From Limisphaerales bacterium (GTDB lineage Bacteria; Verrucomicrobiota; Verrucomicrobiia; Limisphaerales; UBA1100), in the NCBI GenBank assembly GCA_014382585.1, contig JACNJL010000026.1, positions 1-64,000 on the forward strand: 64,000 bases of DNA, given 5' to 3'. The translations under genes were made by a program, and so were the position numbers. Positions 52,729 through 60,464 of the stretch are shown piece by piece. Below the pieces are notes generated by a model. That model was not told the origin of the DNA. It was given only the letters and a program-made list of their open reading frames with translations, and ran no database searches. Every line of letters begins with the position of its first letter. Position 1 is the first letter of the stretch.

Positions 52729-52951
52729 AGGTCCAATTAAACTAGGGGTTGAAGGATGGAGGTTGAGGGTTGGGGAAGGGCGGGGAAGGGTGAGGCACAA
52801 AATTGGCCGAGTGTGGGGGCGGCAAAGGAAATTCCTCCGCCCCCGCACGGCACAAGCCCACACAGTCCTGTACGGAAACAATCCATGGTGGATTTGCCAA
52901 TTGTTTCCGCGGGGAGCGGATTGGCAAGGAAAATGTGGGGAAATCGCGGCG
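52729..52951. promoter_or_regulatory. Gap with two strong inverted repeats before the EF-G-like gene
   Basis: CGGAAACAAT (52873-52882) and ATTGTTTCCG (52900-52909) are a perfect 10-bp inverted repeat with a 17-nt spacer. GGGGGCGG (52815-52822) and CCGCCCCC (52837-52844) form a second 8-bp repeat with a 14-nt spacer. The plus strand also has a purine-rich G-run tract (about 52745-52795). On the minus strand they lie after the transporter stop and before the EF-G-like start. They may end the first transcript or control the second; neither is followed by a clear U-tract. Confidence 0.5.
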
Positions 52952-54664
52952 TTATTGGTCGCCCAATTTGGACTCAATCCGGTCGAGCTTTTGGTTCAGC
53001 TTCCGGTAGCCGTGGCCGAACCACACCAGCAGAATGAAGGCCCCCACCACGCCCACGCCGATCCATTGCGCTTTGCTCCAGATGGACCACGCCGCGCCAA
53101 TGGAGGCCGCTACGAGCGCCAGCCCCATCGCGAGATTGAGGGCCACGCGCTTGCCACCTTTGGGCAGCGCGTCCCCCATCAGTTCTTTGCTGTTGATCAT
53201 GCAGAAGAAGGTAAAGTACGCAATTGGAAGCAGCACCATGCCAAAGATGCTAGTGGGTTGCGTCAGTAAAAATTTGGCATCCGCGTTGCCCCATAAAAAG
53301 AGGAAGCCCAGTGCGCCTGTGATTCCCGGCAGCAGCGCGCCGGTGCGGTGCACCACGCCGCCCATTTTTGCGCCCATCGCCTCGGTGAGACAAAAGCCGT
53401 TGATCAGCATCAGGATGATGATGGTGGAAATCGCCATACCCAGTACGCCAATGCCGAAGATGACTTGGGAGGTTGTTTTCTTGTCGGTTGTCTTTTCCGC
53501 CGCCCCGGTCTTTTCGCTGCCGAGGCCCTCGAGTTTTTTCAATGAAAGGGCAAACTGATTCGCATCCCGTTCAACTAGCATTGCGGCGAGTTGGCGGTCC
53601 TGATGGTTAGGAGATTCAAGCGCGCCGAGGTGGCCTTGAATACCTGCTAGATTTTTCTCATAGGCCTTCAGGGTTTTTTCTGTTGGCGCGGGTTTGGAAT
53701 GATCCAGCAAGCCTTCATCATATTTTCCATGAAATTGAGTGGCGGACGCAATCACCACAAAGGTGGTGGCGAGGAAAAAGGGAATGAACAATCCCATACC
53801 CAAATCAAAGCTGGCCAACCCCCTGTGTTCCTTGCCCCAGCCCTTGCGCAACATCGAATAGGGGAGCAGAAAGGTCATATTGATGCCCACGGCAGTGGCG
53901 GCCGCGGTCACCATTTTGGAGCGTTGAATTTCGAGAATAGTAGATTTCCAGTAATCCGGGGCACTGGAAGCGGCGATGAATTCATTGAATTTATCCGCCG
54001 GTTGAAGGAGCAGGCTGAAGTCCGGGATAAAGCCCCTGGCGATGGCACCCCATTCGAGTTGACCCGCCATCACCACCACCACTCCGAAGAAGCTCAGCAC
54101 GATGGCTCCCACCATAAGTTTCAATACCACGTCAAACACCTTGGCCGCCTTGGTGTCATACATCCAAACAATGACCGTCGCGATGATAAACAGGATCGCT
54201 GCGCAAAGGTACTTCCCCGATTGGCTGTTGGTTTCCGGGTCATCAACGAGGATGCCAAGGTTTTGCTGGAGCGCAGCCGTGCCGAGGGAAAATTGCGGCA
54301 TCGCCCAGACGAGGTTGGCGAGCATGGCGGCGATCAGCCAGCCCCAGCCGAGCACGGGATTGATGTGTTGGTTGATGGCTTGAAACGGGCTTTTGCCGGT
54401 GGAGAGGGTGACGTAGCCGATGACCGAAAGCATCAACACGCCGAGGATCATCATCAGCGGTTGGAGCCAAAGCAGTTGCGTGCCGCCGATGACGCCGAGG
54501 TAGAGGCTGCCCGCCAGCGAACCGCCACCCAGCGTGATGGCGCCCTGCAACCAACCGGGGCCGGAGAGCTTGGTGTAGGTCTTGATTTTTTCGGAGGTGG
54601 TAGCGTTCTCGACGCTGGTTAGCAATTCCTTCTCCTTGGCCAGTGAATCGTTTTGATCGCTCAT
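52952..54664 (-). CDS. Nramp-related divalent metal transporter-like protein
   Basis: 570 residues, about 11 hydrophobic spans. The first span region reads SGPGWLQGAITLGGGSLAG, where true Nramp transporters have GPGF...DPGN; the DPGN metal ligands are missing. The later half-span GINMTFLLPYSMLRKGW lacks the MPH motif. So it belongs to the Nramp-like/NRAMP-related group but probably moves something other than manganese or iron, as Nramp-related magnesium transporters do. A charged loop with low complexity (about 330-400) is periplasmic or cytosolic. ATG at 54664. Confidence 0.6.
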   Translation of the reverse strand: MSDQNDSLAKEKELLTSVENATTSEKIKTYTKLSGPGWLQGAITLGGGSLAGSLYLGVIGGTQLLWLQPLMMILGVLMLSVIGYVTLSTGKSPFQAINQHINPVLGWGWLIAAMLANLVWAMPQFSLGTAALQQNLGILVDDPETNSQSGKYLCAAILFIIATVIVWMYDTKAAKVFDVVLKLMVGAIVLSFFGVVVVMAGQLEWGAIARGFIPDFSLLLQPADKFNEFIAASSAPDYWKSTILEIQRSKMVTAAATAVGINMTFLLPYSMLRKGWGKEHRGLASFDLGMGLFIPFFLATTFVVIASATQFHGKYDEGLLDHSKPAPTEKTLKAYEKNLAGIQGHLGALESPNHQDRQLAAMLVERDANQFALSLKKLEGLGSEKTGAAEKTTDKKTTSQVIFGIGVLGMAISTIIILMLINGFCLTEAMGAKMGGVVHRTGALLPGITGALGFLFLWGNADAKFLLTQPTSIFGMVLLPIAYFTFFCMINSKELMGDALPKGGKRVALNLAMGLALVAASIGAAWSIWSKAQWIGVGVVGAFILLVWFGHGYRKLNQKLDRIESKLGDQ

Positions 54665-54740
54665 AAAGCTGGGGAAGATGGAACGGTTTTTTCAGATGGA
54701 TTGGAAGCCTGAATTGCCGGTAGGGAAACGCTGCGCGTTC

Positions 54741-56291
54741 CTACCTGTTCTTTGCAAAATCATAACAGACCAAATGTGTTTCGCTGCGGAGGTACACGCG
54801 CCGGTTGGCCATTGCGGGTGCAGCCCAGCAGGGAGGGCGGAGTTGGGGGACTTGATACGCGGCCAGTTCAGTTGGCTTTTTTGCGTTGAGGGCGAAGAGG
54901 CCGAGCTTGCCGGTTTCGCCGAGCACGATGAGTTTGTCGTCGGCTTGGATGAAGGAGCCTCGGCCGTATTTTTTGGTGGGCGGGCCGAATTTATTCCACG
55001 ATTCATCCTGATCCCAAAGCAGTTTTCCGGTGGCAAAGCTGACGCAACGGAAACGGGCGTCCGGCTCGTTACGGCCGCTGAAGGCGTAGAGGTTGCCTTG
55101 GTGAACGATGGGCGTCATCCAGTGGAGGCCGAGCACTTCTTCGTGGCGACGATTTTTTACGCGACGCGCAAGAGTGCTCCAAACTTCCGTAAACCCACTG
55201 AGGTCGGGTTTTATTTTTAGCACGAAGGAGCCTTCGCCGTAATAGGCCGAGGAACAAAAAACGTGGTCGCCCATGACGACGGGGTTGGAGGCGTTGACCG
55301 ATTCGTTGGAGCGCGCGCGGAACCATCGCTTGAAATGCACCTTGCCCGTTTTGGGATCGAGCGCCACGAGGCCCTGCCGCATTAGGCAGAAGGCGACGCG
55401 CTTGCCGTGCACGGTGGCGATGATGGGTGAGGTGTAGCTGGCGAGTTTTTCCGCGCCATTCCAATCCATCAACGGCTCGCCGGGCCAGCCGAGTTTGGGG
55501 GTTTTGTGCCACGTGGTTTTGCCGATGCTTTGCCAAACGGTTTTGCCGGTTTGGGCGTTGAAGGCGACCATCCCGCTTTCGGGCTGGCCGCCCACCATGG
55601 TGAGCAGGAGATTGCCTTCGAGCACCGGCGTGCTGCCGACGCCAAAAAAATTGGGGTTCACCTTGAAATCTTTGTGGGTGTCACGCTGCCAAATTGGTTT
55701 ACCCGTCTTGAGGTCGAGGCACAGCAAGACGCCCTGCGCGCCGAAGGTGTAGCAGCGATCTTTGGTGAGCAACGGAGCGCAGCGGGGGCCATTGTTGTAG
55801 CCGTAGGGATCTTCGTAGGTCGTGGAATACGCGTGACGCCAAATGAGCTTGCCGGTTTTGGCGTCGAGACAATCGATGGCTTCCACATCGAGATGTTTGG
55901 CGATGGAGGCGGGCCATTCGATGAAGCCACGTCGCCGTGTGGTTTGGATCGCCGCTTTGAGGCCGGCCTCGGTGAGGCGTTCCTTTGCTTTCAGCGCGGC
56001 GAGTTCGCCGTTGATGTATTTGATGACCGTCGCCGGCGTGTCGGTTTCCTCGACTTTATATAATTTACTGGCGCGGTGGAACACCACCACGTTGCCATCG
56101 CGAATGGAGGGCGCAGAATAGCCGGTACCAATGCGGCGGGAAAAAATTTGAGGCGGTCCGTTTTTGGGAAACGCATCGAGAATGTCTTTTTCCTTGGAAA
56201 CATTGTTGCCCGTGGGTCCGAGAAAACGCGGCCAGTCATCGGCAAGCGCGGTGGCGCACAGCAACAGTAGGCTTGCGAGGGCGGGTTTCAT
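54741..56291 (-). CDS. Secreted PQQ-like beta-propeller protein (BamB-type fold), A
   Basis: 516 residues with a signal peptide (MKPALASLLLLCATALADD). WPRFLGPTGNNVSKEKD is the WPxFLGP opening of this PVC-abundant family; repeats such as LDAKTGKLIWRHAYS and LDLKTGKPIWQRD give the tryptophan-docking propeller blades. No PQQ-dehydrogenase active-site motif is visible. Probably a periplasmic protein of unknown activity. Its ATG abuts the stop of the SMP-30-like gene with no spacer. Confidence 0.8.
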   Translation of the reverse strand: MKPALASLLLLCATALADDWPRFLGPTGNNVSKEKDILDAFPKNGPPQIFSRRIGTGYSAPSIRDGNVVVFHRASKLYKVEETDTPATVIKYINGELAALKAKERLTEAGLKAAIQTTRRRGFIEWPASIAKHLDVEAIDCLDAKTGKLIWRHAYSTTYEDPYGYNNGPRCAPLLTKDRCYTFGAQGVLLCLDLKTGKPIWQRDTHKDFKVNPNFFGVGSTPVLEGNLLLTMVGGQPESGMVAFNAQTGKTVWQSIGKTTWHKTPKLGWPGEPLMDWNGAEKLASYTSPIIATVHGKRVAFCLMRQGLVALDPKTGKVHFKRWFRARSNESVNASNPVVMGDHVFCSSAYYGEGSFVLKIKPDLSGFTEVWSTLARRVKNRRHEEVLGLHWMTPIVHQGNLYAFSGRNEPDARFRCVSFATGKLLWDQDESWNKFGPPTKKYGRGSFIQADDKLIVLGETGKLGLFALNAKKPTELAAYQVPQLRPPCWAAPAMANRRVYLRSETHLVCYDFAKNR

Positions 56292-57383
56292 TTAAAATCC
56301 TACGCCTTTGGTTTTGGTGCGGATGCGGCAGAGGTAACTGTTGGCAGTGAGATAGAGTATGCTGCCATCGTTGCCCCAGGCGACATTGGCGATGCGGGTG
56401 CCGGTGGCGAGGGTGCCGAGGTGTTTGCCGGTGGGGGAAATAATTAAGACGCCGCCGGGGCCGGTGGCAAAGAGGTTGCCGTGTTGATCGAGCTTGAGGC
56501 CATCGCAGCTGCCGCGGGCACCGGCGGCGCGCAGTCCGGCGGGATCAAAAAAGATGCGGCGATTTTCCACGGTGCCATCGTTCTTCACATCGAAGGCGTG
56601 GATGCGGGTTTGAGGGCCGCTTTCGGCGATGTATAAAATTGATTCATCGGGCGAAAATGCGATGCCGTTGGGGAATTGAATTGTGTCGGTGAGCAGCGTC
56701 ACTTTGCCGGATTTGTCCAACCGGAAGACGCCCTGAAAGGCCAGTTCCTTGGCGGGGTCTTTCAGGGCTTTCGGCAGACCGTAGGGCGGGTCGGTAAAAT
56801 ACAAATCGCCGGCTTGGTTGAAGCAGCCGTCGTTGGGGCTGTTGAAGCGCTTGCCTTCGTACGTGTCGGCCAGCGTTTCGTATTCGGGGTTGGGATTGTT
56901 GAGCGAATTGGTGAGACGCGCAATGCGGCGGTCGCCGTGTTGGCAAAGCACCAAGCGTCCGGCGGGATCGAGCATCAATCCGTTGGAGCCCAGCTCGCCC
57001 ACGCGCTGCACGAGGCCGGTGTAGCCGCTGGGATGCAAATATTCTTCAAGACCACTTTGCTCATTCCATTTGTAAATTTTATTGAGCGGGATGTCAGAGA
57101 ATAAAAGGAACTCTTGCCCTTGTTTGGTGCGGACCCAAACGGGGCCTTCCACCCAATCGAAGGCGTCGGCGAGCTGTTCGATTTTCGCATCGCGGGCAAT
57201 AAGTTTGTCCAATGCGGGATCCAGCCGCTCAATGGTGCCGATGCTTGGGTGGAGGGTTTCGGACAATACGGCTTCGTTTTTGGTGGCGGCATCGGGGGAG
57301 GAATCGGGTGTGTTGCAAGCGGTGGCAGTTAATAGGCCAATGGATAGGGCACTGCGGAGGGCGAATGTGAATTTGCGGTTCAT
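56292..57383 (-). CDS. SMP-30/gluconolactonase-like lipoprotein
   Basis: 363 residues from ATG 57383. Signal ending LLTATAC gives a lipobox, so it is probably membrane-anchored. The six-bladed propeller shows LADAFDWVEGPVWV near the start (metal-binding Glu), NSPNDGCFNQAGDLYFTDPP (Asn and Asp ligands) and FPNGIAFSPDESILYIAESG. Members hydrolyse lactones or sugar-acid esters with a calcium site. Lies between two PQQ propellers of the same operon. Confidence 0.85.
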   Translation of the reverse strand: MNRKFTFALRSALSIGLLTATACNTPDSSPDAATKNEAVLSETLHPSIGTIERLDPALDKLIARDAKIEQLADAFDWVEGPVWVRTKQGQEFLLFSDIPLNKIYKWNEQSGLEEYLHPSGYTGLVQRVGELGSNGLMLDPAGRLVLCQHGDRRIARLTNSLNNPNPEYETLADTYEGKRFNSPNDGCFNQAGDLYFTDPPYGLPKALKDPAKELAFQGVFRLDKSGKVTLLTDTIQFPNGIAFSPDESILYIAESGPQTRIHAFDVKNDGTVENRRIFFDPAGLRAAGARGSCDGLKLDQHGNLFATGPGGVLIISPTGKHLGTLATGTRIANVAWGNDGSILYLTANSYLCRIRTKTKGVGF

Positions 57384-57429
57384 AGAAAGGTTTATGTGAC
57401 TGCGATGATGGACGCGCGCAAGCTTAGTT

Positions 57430-58650
57430 CTATTCGTTGAATTGAGTGCCGATTTGAAAACAGGCGAGTTGCCGGCCGTTACGCAGGTAGAGTTTGCCAT
57501 TGGCGAGGGCGGGGTAGGCGCGGACGGTTGCGCCCATGAGCTGCACGCGGGCGGTAGCGAGAAAGAATTTCGGCGTGGCGGCGCCGCGTAGGAGTTCACC
57601 GCGCTCGGTGAAGATGAGCAGTTCATCGCCGGCGATCATCACCGAGCCCGCGCGCAAACCGGCGAGGCTCCATTGGACTTTGCCGGTTTTCAGGTCAACG
57701 CAGCGCAGTTCGCCGCCACGCTCTTGGCGTCCATGGAAGCCGTATAAATATCCCTCGTGATGGACCACGCTGGAGTAATGGCAGGAAAGGCTGGTGTCGT
57801 TGTTCCACACCGTTTCGATTTTTTTATCGTTCACCGCGAGCACAGTTGCGCCTTTGCCGTAGCTGGTGGAAAGGAAAATAAGATTGCCTGCCGCAATAGG
57901 GGTGCAGGCGTTGACGCTGGCGTTAATGGCAGGCCGCCACGGGTGGGTAAAATTAACGGTGCCTCTGGCGGGATGGATGGAGGCCAATCCGGCGCGGGTG
58001 AAAAACAGGGCCTGCGGGATGTCATTGATGGTGGCAATGATTGGCGAGGCGTAGCTGGCTTCGTCCTTGGTGGCTTGCCAGCGGAGTTTGCCGGTGGCGG
58101 CATCGATGGCCACGATGCCAGCTTGGCCGCCGACGTTGAGCAGCACATTTTTGTCGTGTACCAGCGGCGAACAGGCGATGCCGAAAAAGCCTTTGCCGGC
58201 GCCGAATGTTTTGCGGCAATCGATGATCCAATTGAGGCGTCCGGTGGCGGTTTGGCTGCTCCGGAGCAAACCGTTTGCGCCGAGGGTAAATACGTTGCCA
58301 TTGTGCACGGTGGGCACGGCGCGCGGCCCGTCGTCGAAGCCGAAATCGTCATCGTAATTCGCGGGCGAGGCGGATTTCCACAACACCGCGCCGGTGTCGG
58401 CGTTCATACACTCCAGGATTTCCTGATTGTTTTGGCGGTGGAAAAGAAAGAGTTTGCCGTTGGCCACGGCGGGACCGGCGAATCCCGCGCCGATGTTATT
58501 TTTCCAAAGTTGCTTTGGCCCTTCGGCGGGCCATTTGGGAAGGGCTTTGCCTTGATAGGTGCCGTCGCGTCGCGGCCCAAGGAATTGTGGCCAATCTTCG
58601 GCGGAAAGAATTCCGGTGATCAGGAATGAAATGAGGAAGGCGTGTTTCAT
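57430..58650 (-). CDS. Secreted PQQ-like beta-propeller protein, B
   Basis: 406 residues. ATG 58650 starts a signal peptide (MKHAFLISFLITGILSAED). DWPQFLGPRRDGTYQGKALP is the same opening as propeller A, and blades carry MNADTGAVLWKSA and VDLKTGKVQWSLAG. It is a paralogue of propeller A, 47 bp upstream in the transcription direction from the SMP-30 gene. Activity not predictable. Confidence 0.8.
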   Translation of the reverse strand: MKHAFLISFLITGILSAEDWPQFLGPRRDGTYQGKALPKWPAEGPKQLWKNNIGAGFAGPAVANGKLFLFHRQNNQEILECMNADTGAVLWKSASPANYDDDFGFDDGPRAVPTVHNGNVFTLGANGLLRSSQTATGRLNWIIDCRKTFGAGKGFFGIACSPLVHDKNVLLNVGGQAGIVAIDAATGKLRWQATKDEASYASPIIATINDIPQALFFTRAGLASIHPARGTVNFTHPWRPAINASVNACTPIAAGNLIFLSTSYGKGATVLAVNDKKIETVWNNDTSLSCHYSSVVHHEGYLYGFHGRQERGGELRCVDLKTGKVQWSLAGLRAGSVMIAGDELLIFTERGELLRGAATPKFFLATARVQLMGATVRAYPALANGKLYLRNGRQLACFQIGTQFNE

Positions 58651-58676
58651 TGGAGAAGTTTTGGGTTTGGCGCGAA

Positions 58677-58934
58677 TCAAGTCCACATCAAAACCAGCGC
58701 GGCGATGAGGCTGATGCCGACGAGCCACCAAAACCAATGGAGACCGTGGGGGATGACTTCGGGTTTCTCTTCGCCAAATTCTCTTGCGACGAAATCGTCG
58801 TAATCGAAATCTTCATCGGGGTTTTCGGCTTCGGTGTCGGCCCAGCCGGTGAATTCGTCAGCCCCGCATTCGGGACAGGCGGCGGCGCGGGGCGGGATGG
58901 CCGCGCCGCAGTTTTCGCAGTAATCCGGCGGCAT
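58677..58934 (-). CDS. Small zinc-ribbon membrane protein
   Basis: 85 residues. CENCGAAIPPRAAACPECG gives two CxxC knuckles (C6/C9, C20/C23), a zinc ribbon. An acidic middle and one C-terminal span (HWFWWLVGISLIAALVLMW) follow. Its ATG overlaps the stop of the acetyltransferase gene (TGATG), so they are translated together. Function unknown. Confidence 0.7.
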   Translation of the reverse strand: MPPDYCENCGAAIPPRAAACPECGADEFTGWADTEAENPDEDFDYDDFVAREFGEEKPEVIPHGLHWFWWLVGISLIAALVLMWT

Positions 58935-59515
58935 CAGCCCATGCCGGCGTATTCTTCGTCGGTCTTGAGGTCCATCCCCATCAGCACATAGTCGTGGTTG
59001 ATGGCTTGCATGTCCTGCACATATTCCTCGAGCTTAACGAGGTGGGTGAAGCCGAGGAGGGCGAACATTTTTTGGCCGCCTTCCTGTTTGTCGATGAACT
59101 CGGCTTCCACTTTTTGCAGGCCGGCCATGCGGGCGATGTCCACGAGTTCCTGGACGAGTTTGCCGGCGATGCCTTTTTGGCGGTACTTGGGCAACACGCT
59201 GCAGCTGATGCGGCCGATGTGGCGCTTCCAGCCGCCTTTGTTTTGGTGCAGCGTGGCGACGGCGACTACTTTTCCTTCGTCGAGGGCGAGCAGGGGGAGG
59301 TTCGATTCGAGGGTGATGTTACTGCACCAGCCTTCAGTGACTTCGGGGTCGGTGACGCGGTGTTTGAAAAACATTAACTCGGGCGCGGGCAAATTTTTAA
59401 AGAAACCGAGCAGGGTTTTGGAGTCAGTGGATTCGATGGCGCGGATTTTCAGTTCCACTCCATCGTCACTGGTAAATGAGGGGGCTACCTCTTTTAGTGC
59501 CAATTCAAAAGACAT
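58934..59515 (-). CDS. GNAT-family N-acetyltransferase
   Basis: 193 residues. The acetyl-CoA-binding motif A is in RISCSVLPKYRQKGIAGKLV (RxxGxA-like), with the helix and strand after it (VEAEFIDKQEGGQKMFALLG). A large fraction of the N-terminal half is less typical. Substrate unknown. Middle of the minus-strand operon. Confidence 0.8.
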   Translation of the reverse strand: MSFELALKEVAPSFTSDDGVELKIRAIESTDSKTLLGFFKNLPAPELMFFKHRVTDPEVTEGWCSNITLESNLPLLALDEGKVVAVATLHQNKGGWKRHIGRISCSVLPKYRQKGIAGKLVQELVDIARMAGLQKVEAEFIDKQEGGQKMFALLGFTHLVKLEEYVQDMQAINHDYVLMGMDLKTDEEYAGMG

Positions 59516-59558
59516 AATTCAATTTCAGGTTGGTTGGCGCGGCGTGCCGCGCGTTGGG

Positions 59559-60401
59559 TTATTCGGATTCCGAGGGTTCCGGGAACAGATCCCCGGTAAT
59601 CCCGGCGGTGGCAGTGAACACTTCGGGTTTCACCGCGGCGGGGTTGAGGCTCCAGCGCGCGGCGAGGCGTCCGATGTTCTCCGTGTTTTCGTTGAGGCGA
59701 CTCATCGACTGGTGATCCAGTTCTTCGACAACCCGGCCGTAAGGGTGGCATTCCATCCCTAAAAGTTTTTCTTCTGCGGTGTAGGTGCCTTGATTCCAAA
59801 GCGTTTCACCGAACCACGCATAGGCGCGCTCAATGCGGCCGGTGTGGGCGCGCACCCAGCAGTGATGGCCGAGTGCGCGGTTGAGGCTGAAGTATTGGAC
59901 GTGCCCGAGGCGCTTGCTGATATGACTGAGAAAGTGAAAACAAAAATCCACATCTTCTTCCGGCGCGGGCAGGGCGGGGCCAACCACCAGAATCCAGCCG
60001 TTCACCGGCGGCGAAATAAAGAGATGCTCCACCCCGGCAATTTGAAATCCATCCTGCCAGGAGCAACGGCGTGCGTTGGAAAGGCCGAGGGACTCCTGTA
60101 CGGCGGCCACGTTGCCGGTGCGAATGGCCATCCATTGTTCGGGGAGATTGAGGCTGGTGGGCATCAGTTGCTCAAAGGGCGGACGCTCGAGGGCGCGCTC
60201 TTTTTGCATCTGTTTCATTTGCCGCCGTGCCATAAAATAAAACATGCCCGCCACCAAAAGGATGCCGAGGAACAAGCCCAACATAATGAGTGCCACCCAA
60301 TCTAAAGGGCTGTCGCTGGCGGGAGACGACAATGCGCCTAGCGCGCCCAGTGGGGCGTGAGGAAGTGTGTGCACACGCGGACAATACCGAATTGGCAGCA
60401 A
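59559..60401 (-). CDS. Single-span membrane protein of unknown family
   Basis: 280 residues from a TTG at 60401; a GGGA lies 7 nt upstream, so I kept this start, but GTG 60374 or ATG 60284 are alternatives. One span (about 35-57, LIMLGLFLGILLVAGMFYF) then a helical charged stretch and a globular cytosolic domain of ~190 residues (FCFHFLSHISKRLGHVQYFS, GRIERAYAWFGETLWNQG). No family recognised. First gene of the minus-strand operon, back to back with the fusion gene at 60465. Confidence 0.6.
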   Translation of the reverse strand: MLPIRYCPRVHTLPHAPLGALGALSSPASDSPLDWVALIMLGLFLGILLVAGMFYFMARRQMKQMQKERALERPPFEQLMPTSLNLPEQWMAIRTGNVAAVQESLGLSNARRCSWQDGFQIAGVEHLFISPPVNGWILVVGPALPAPEEDVDFCFHFLSHISKRLGHVQYFSLNRALGHHCWVRAHTGRIERAYAWFGETLWNQGTYTAEEKLLGMECHPYGRVVEELDHQSMSRLNENTENIGRLAARWSLNPAAVKPEVFTATAGITGDLFPEPSESE

Positions 60402-60464
60402 AGTTCAATCCCAAAGAACTTGCGCCGACCAGCCAAAACCGCTTTGATTCCCGCACAAACCACC

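Noticed and set aside
52729-52977. 83-residue N-terminal extension of the EF-G-like protein
   Set aside because: It would run through the inverted-repeat region and into the transporter gene; MKTYPSEDIRNF at 52728 is a normal EF-G-like start.
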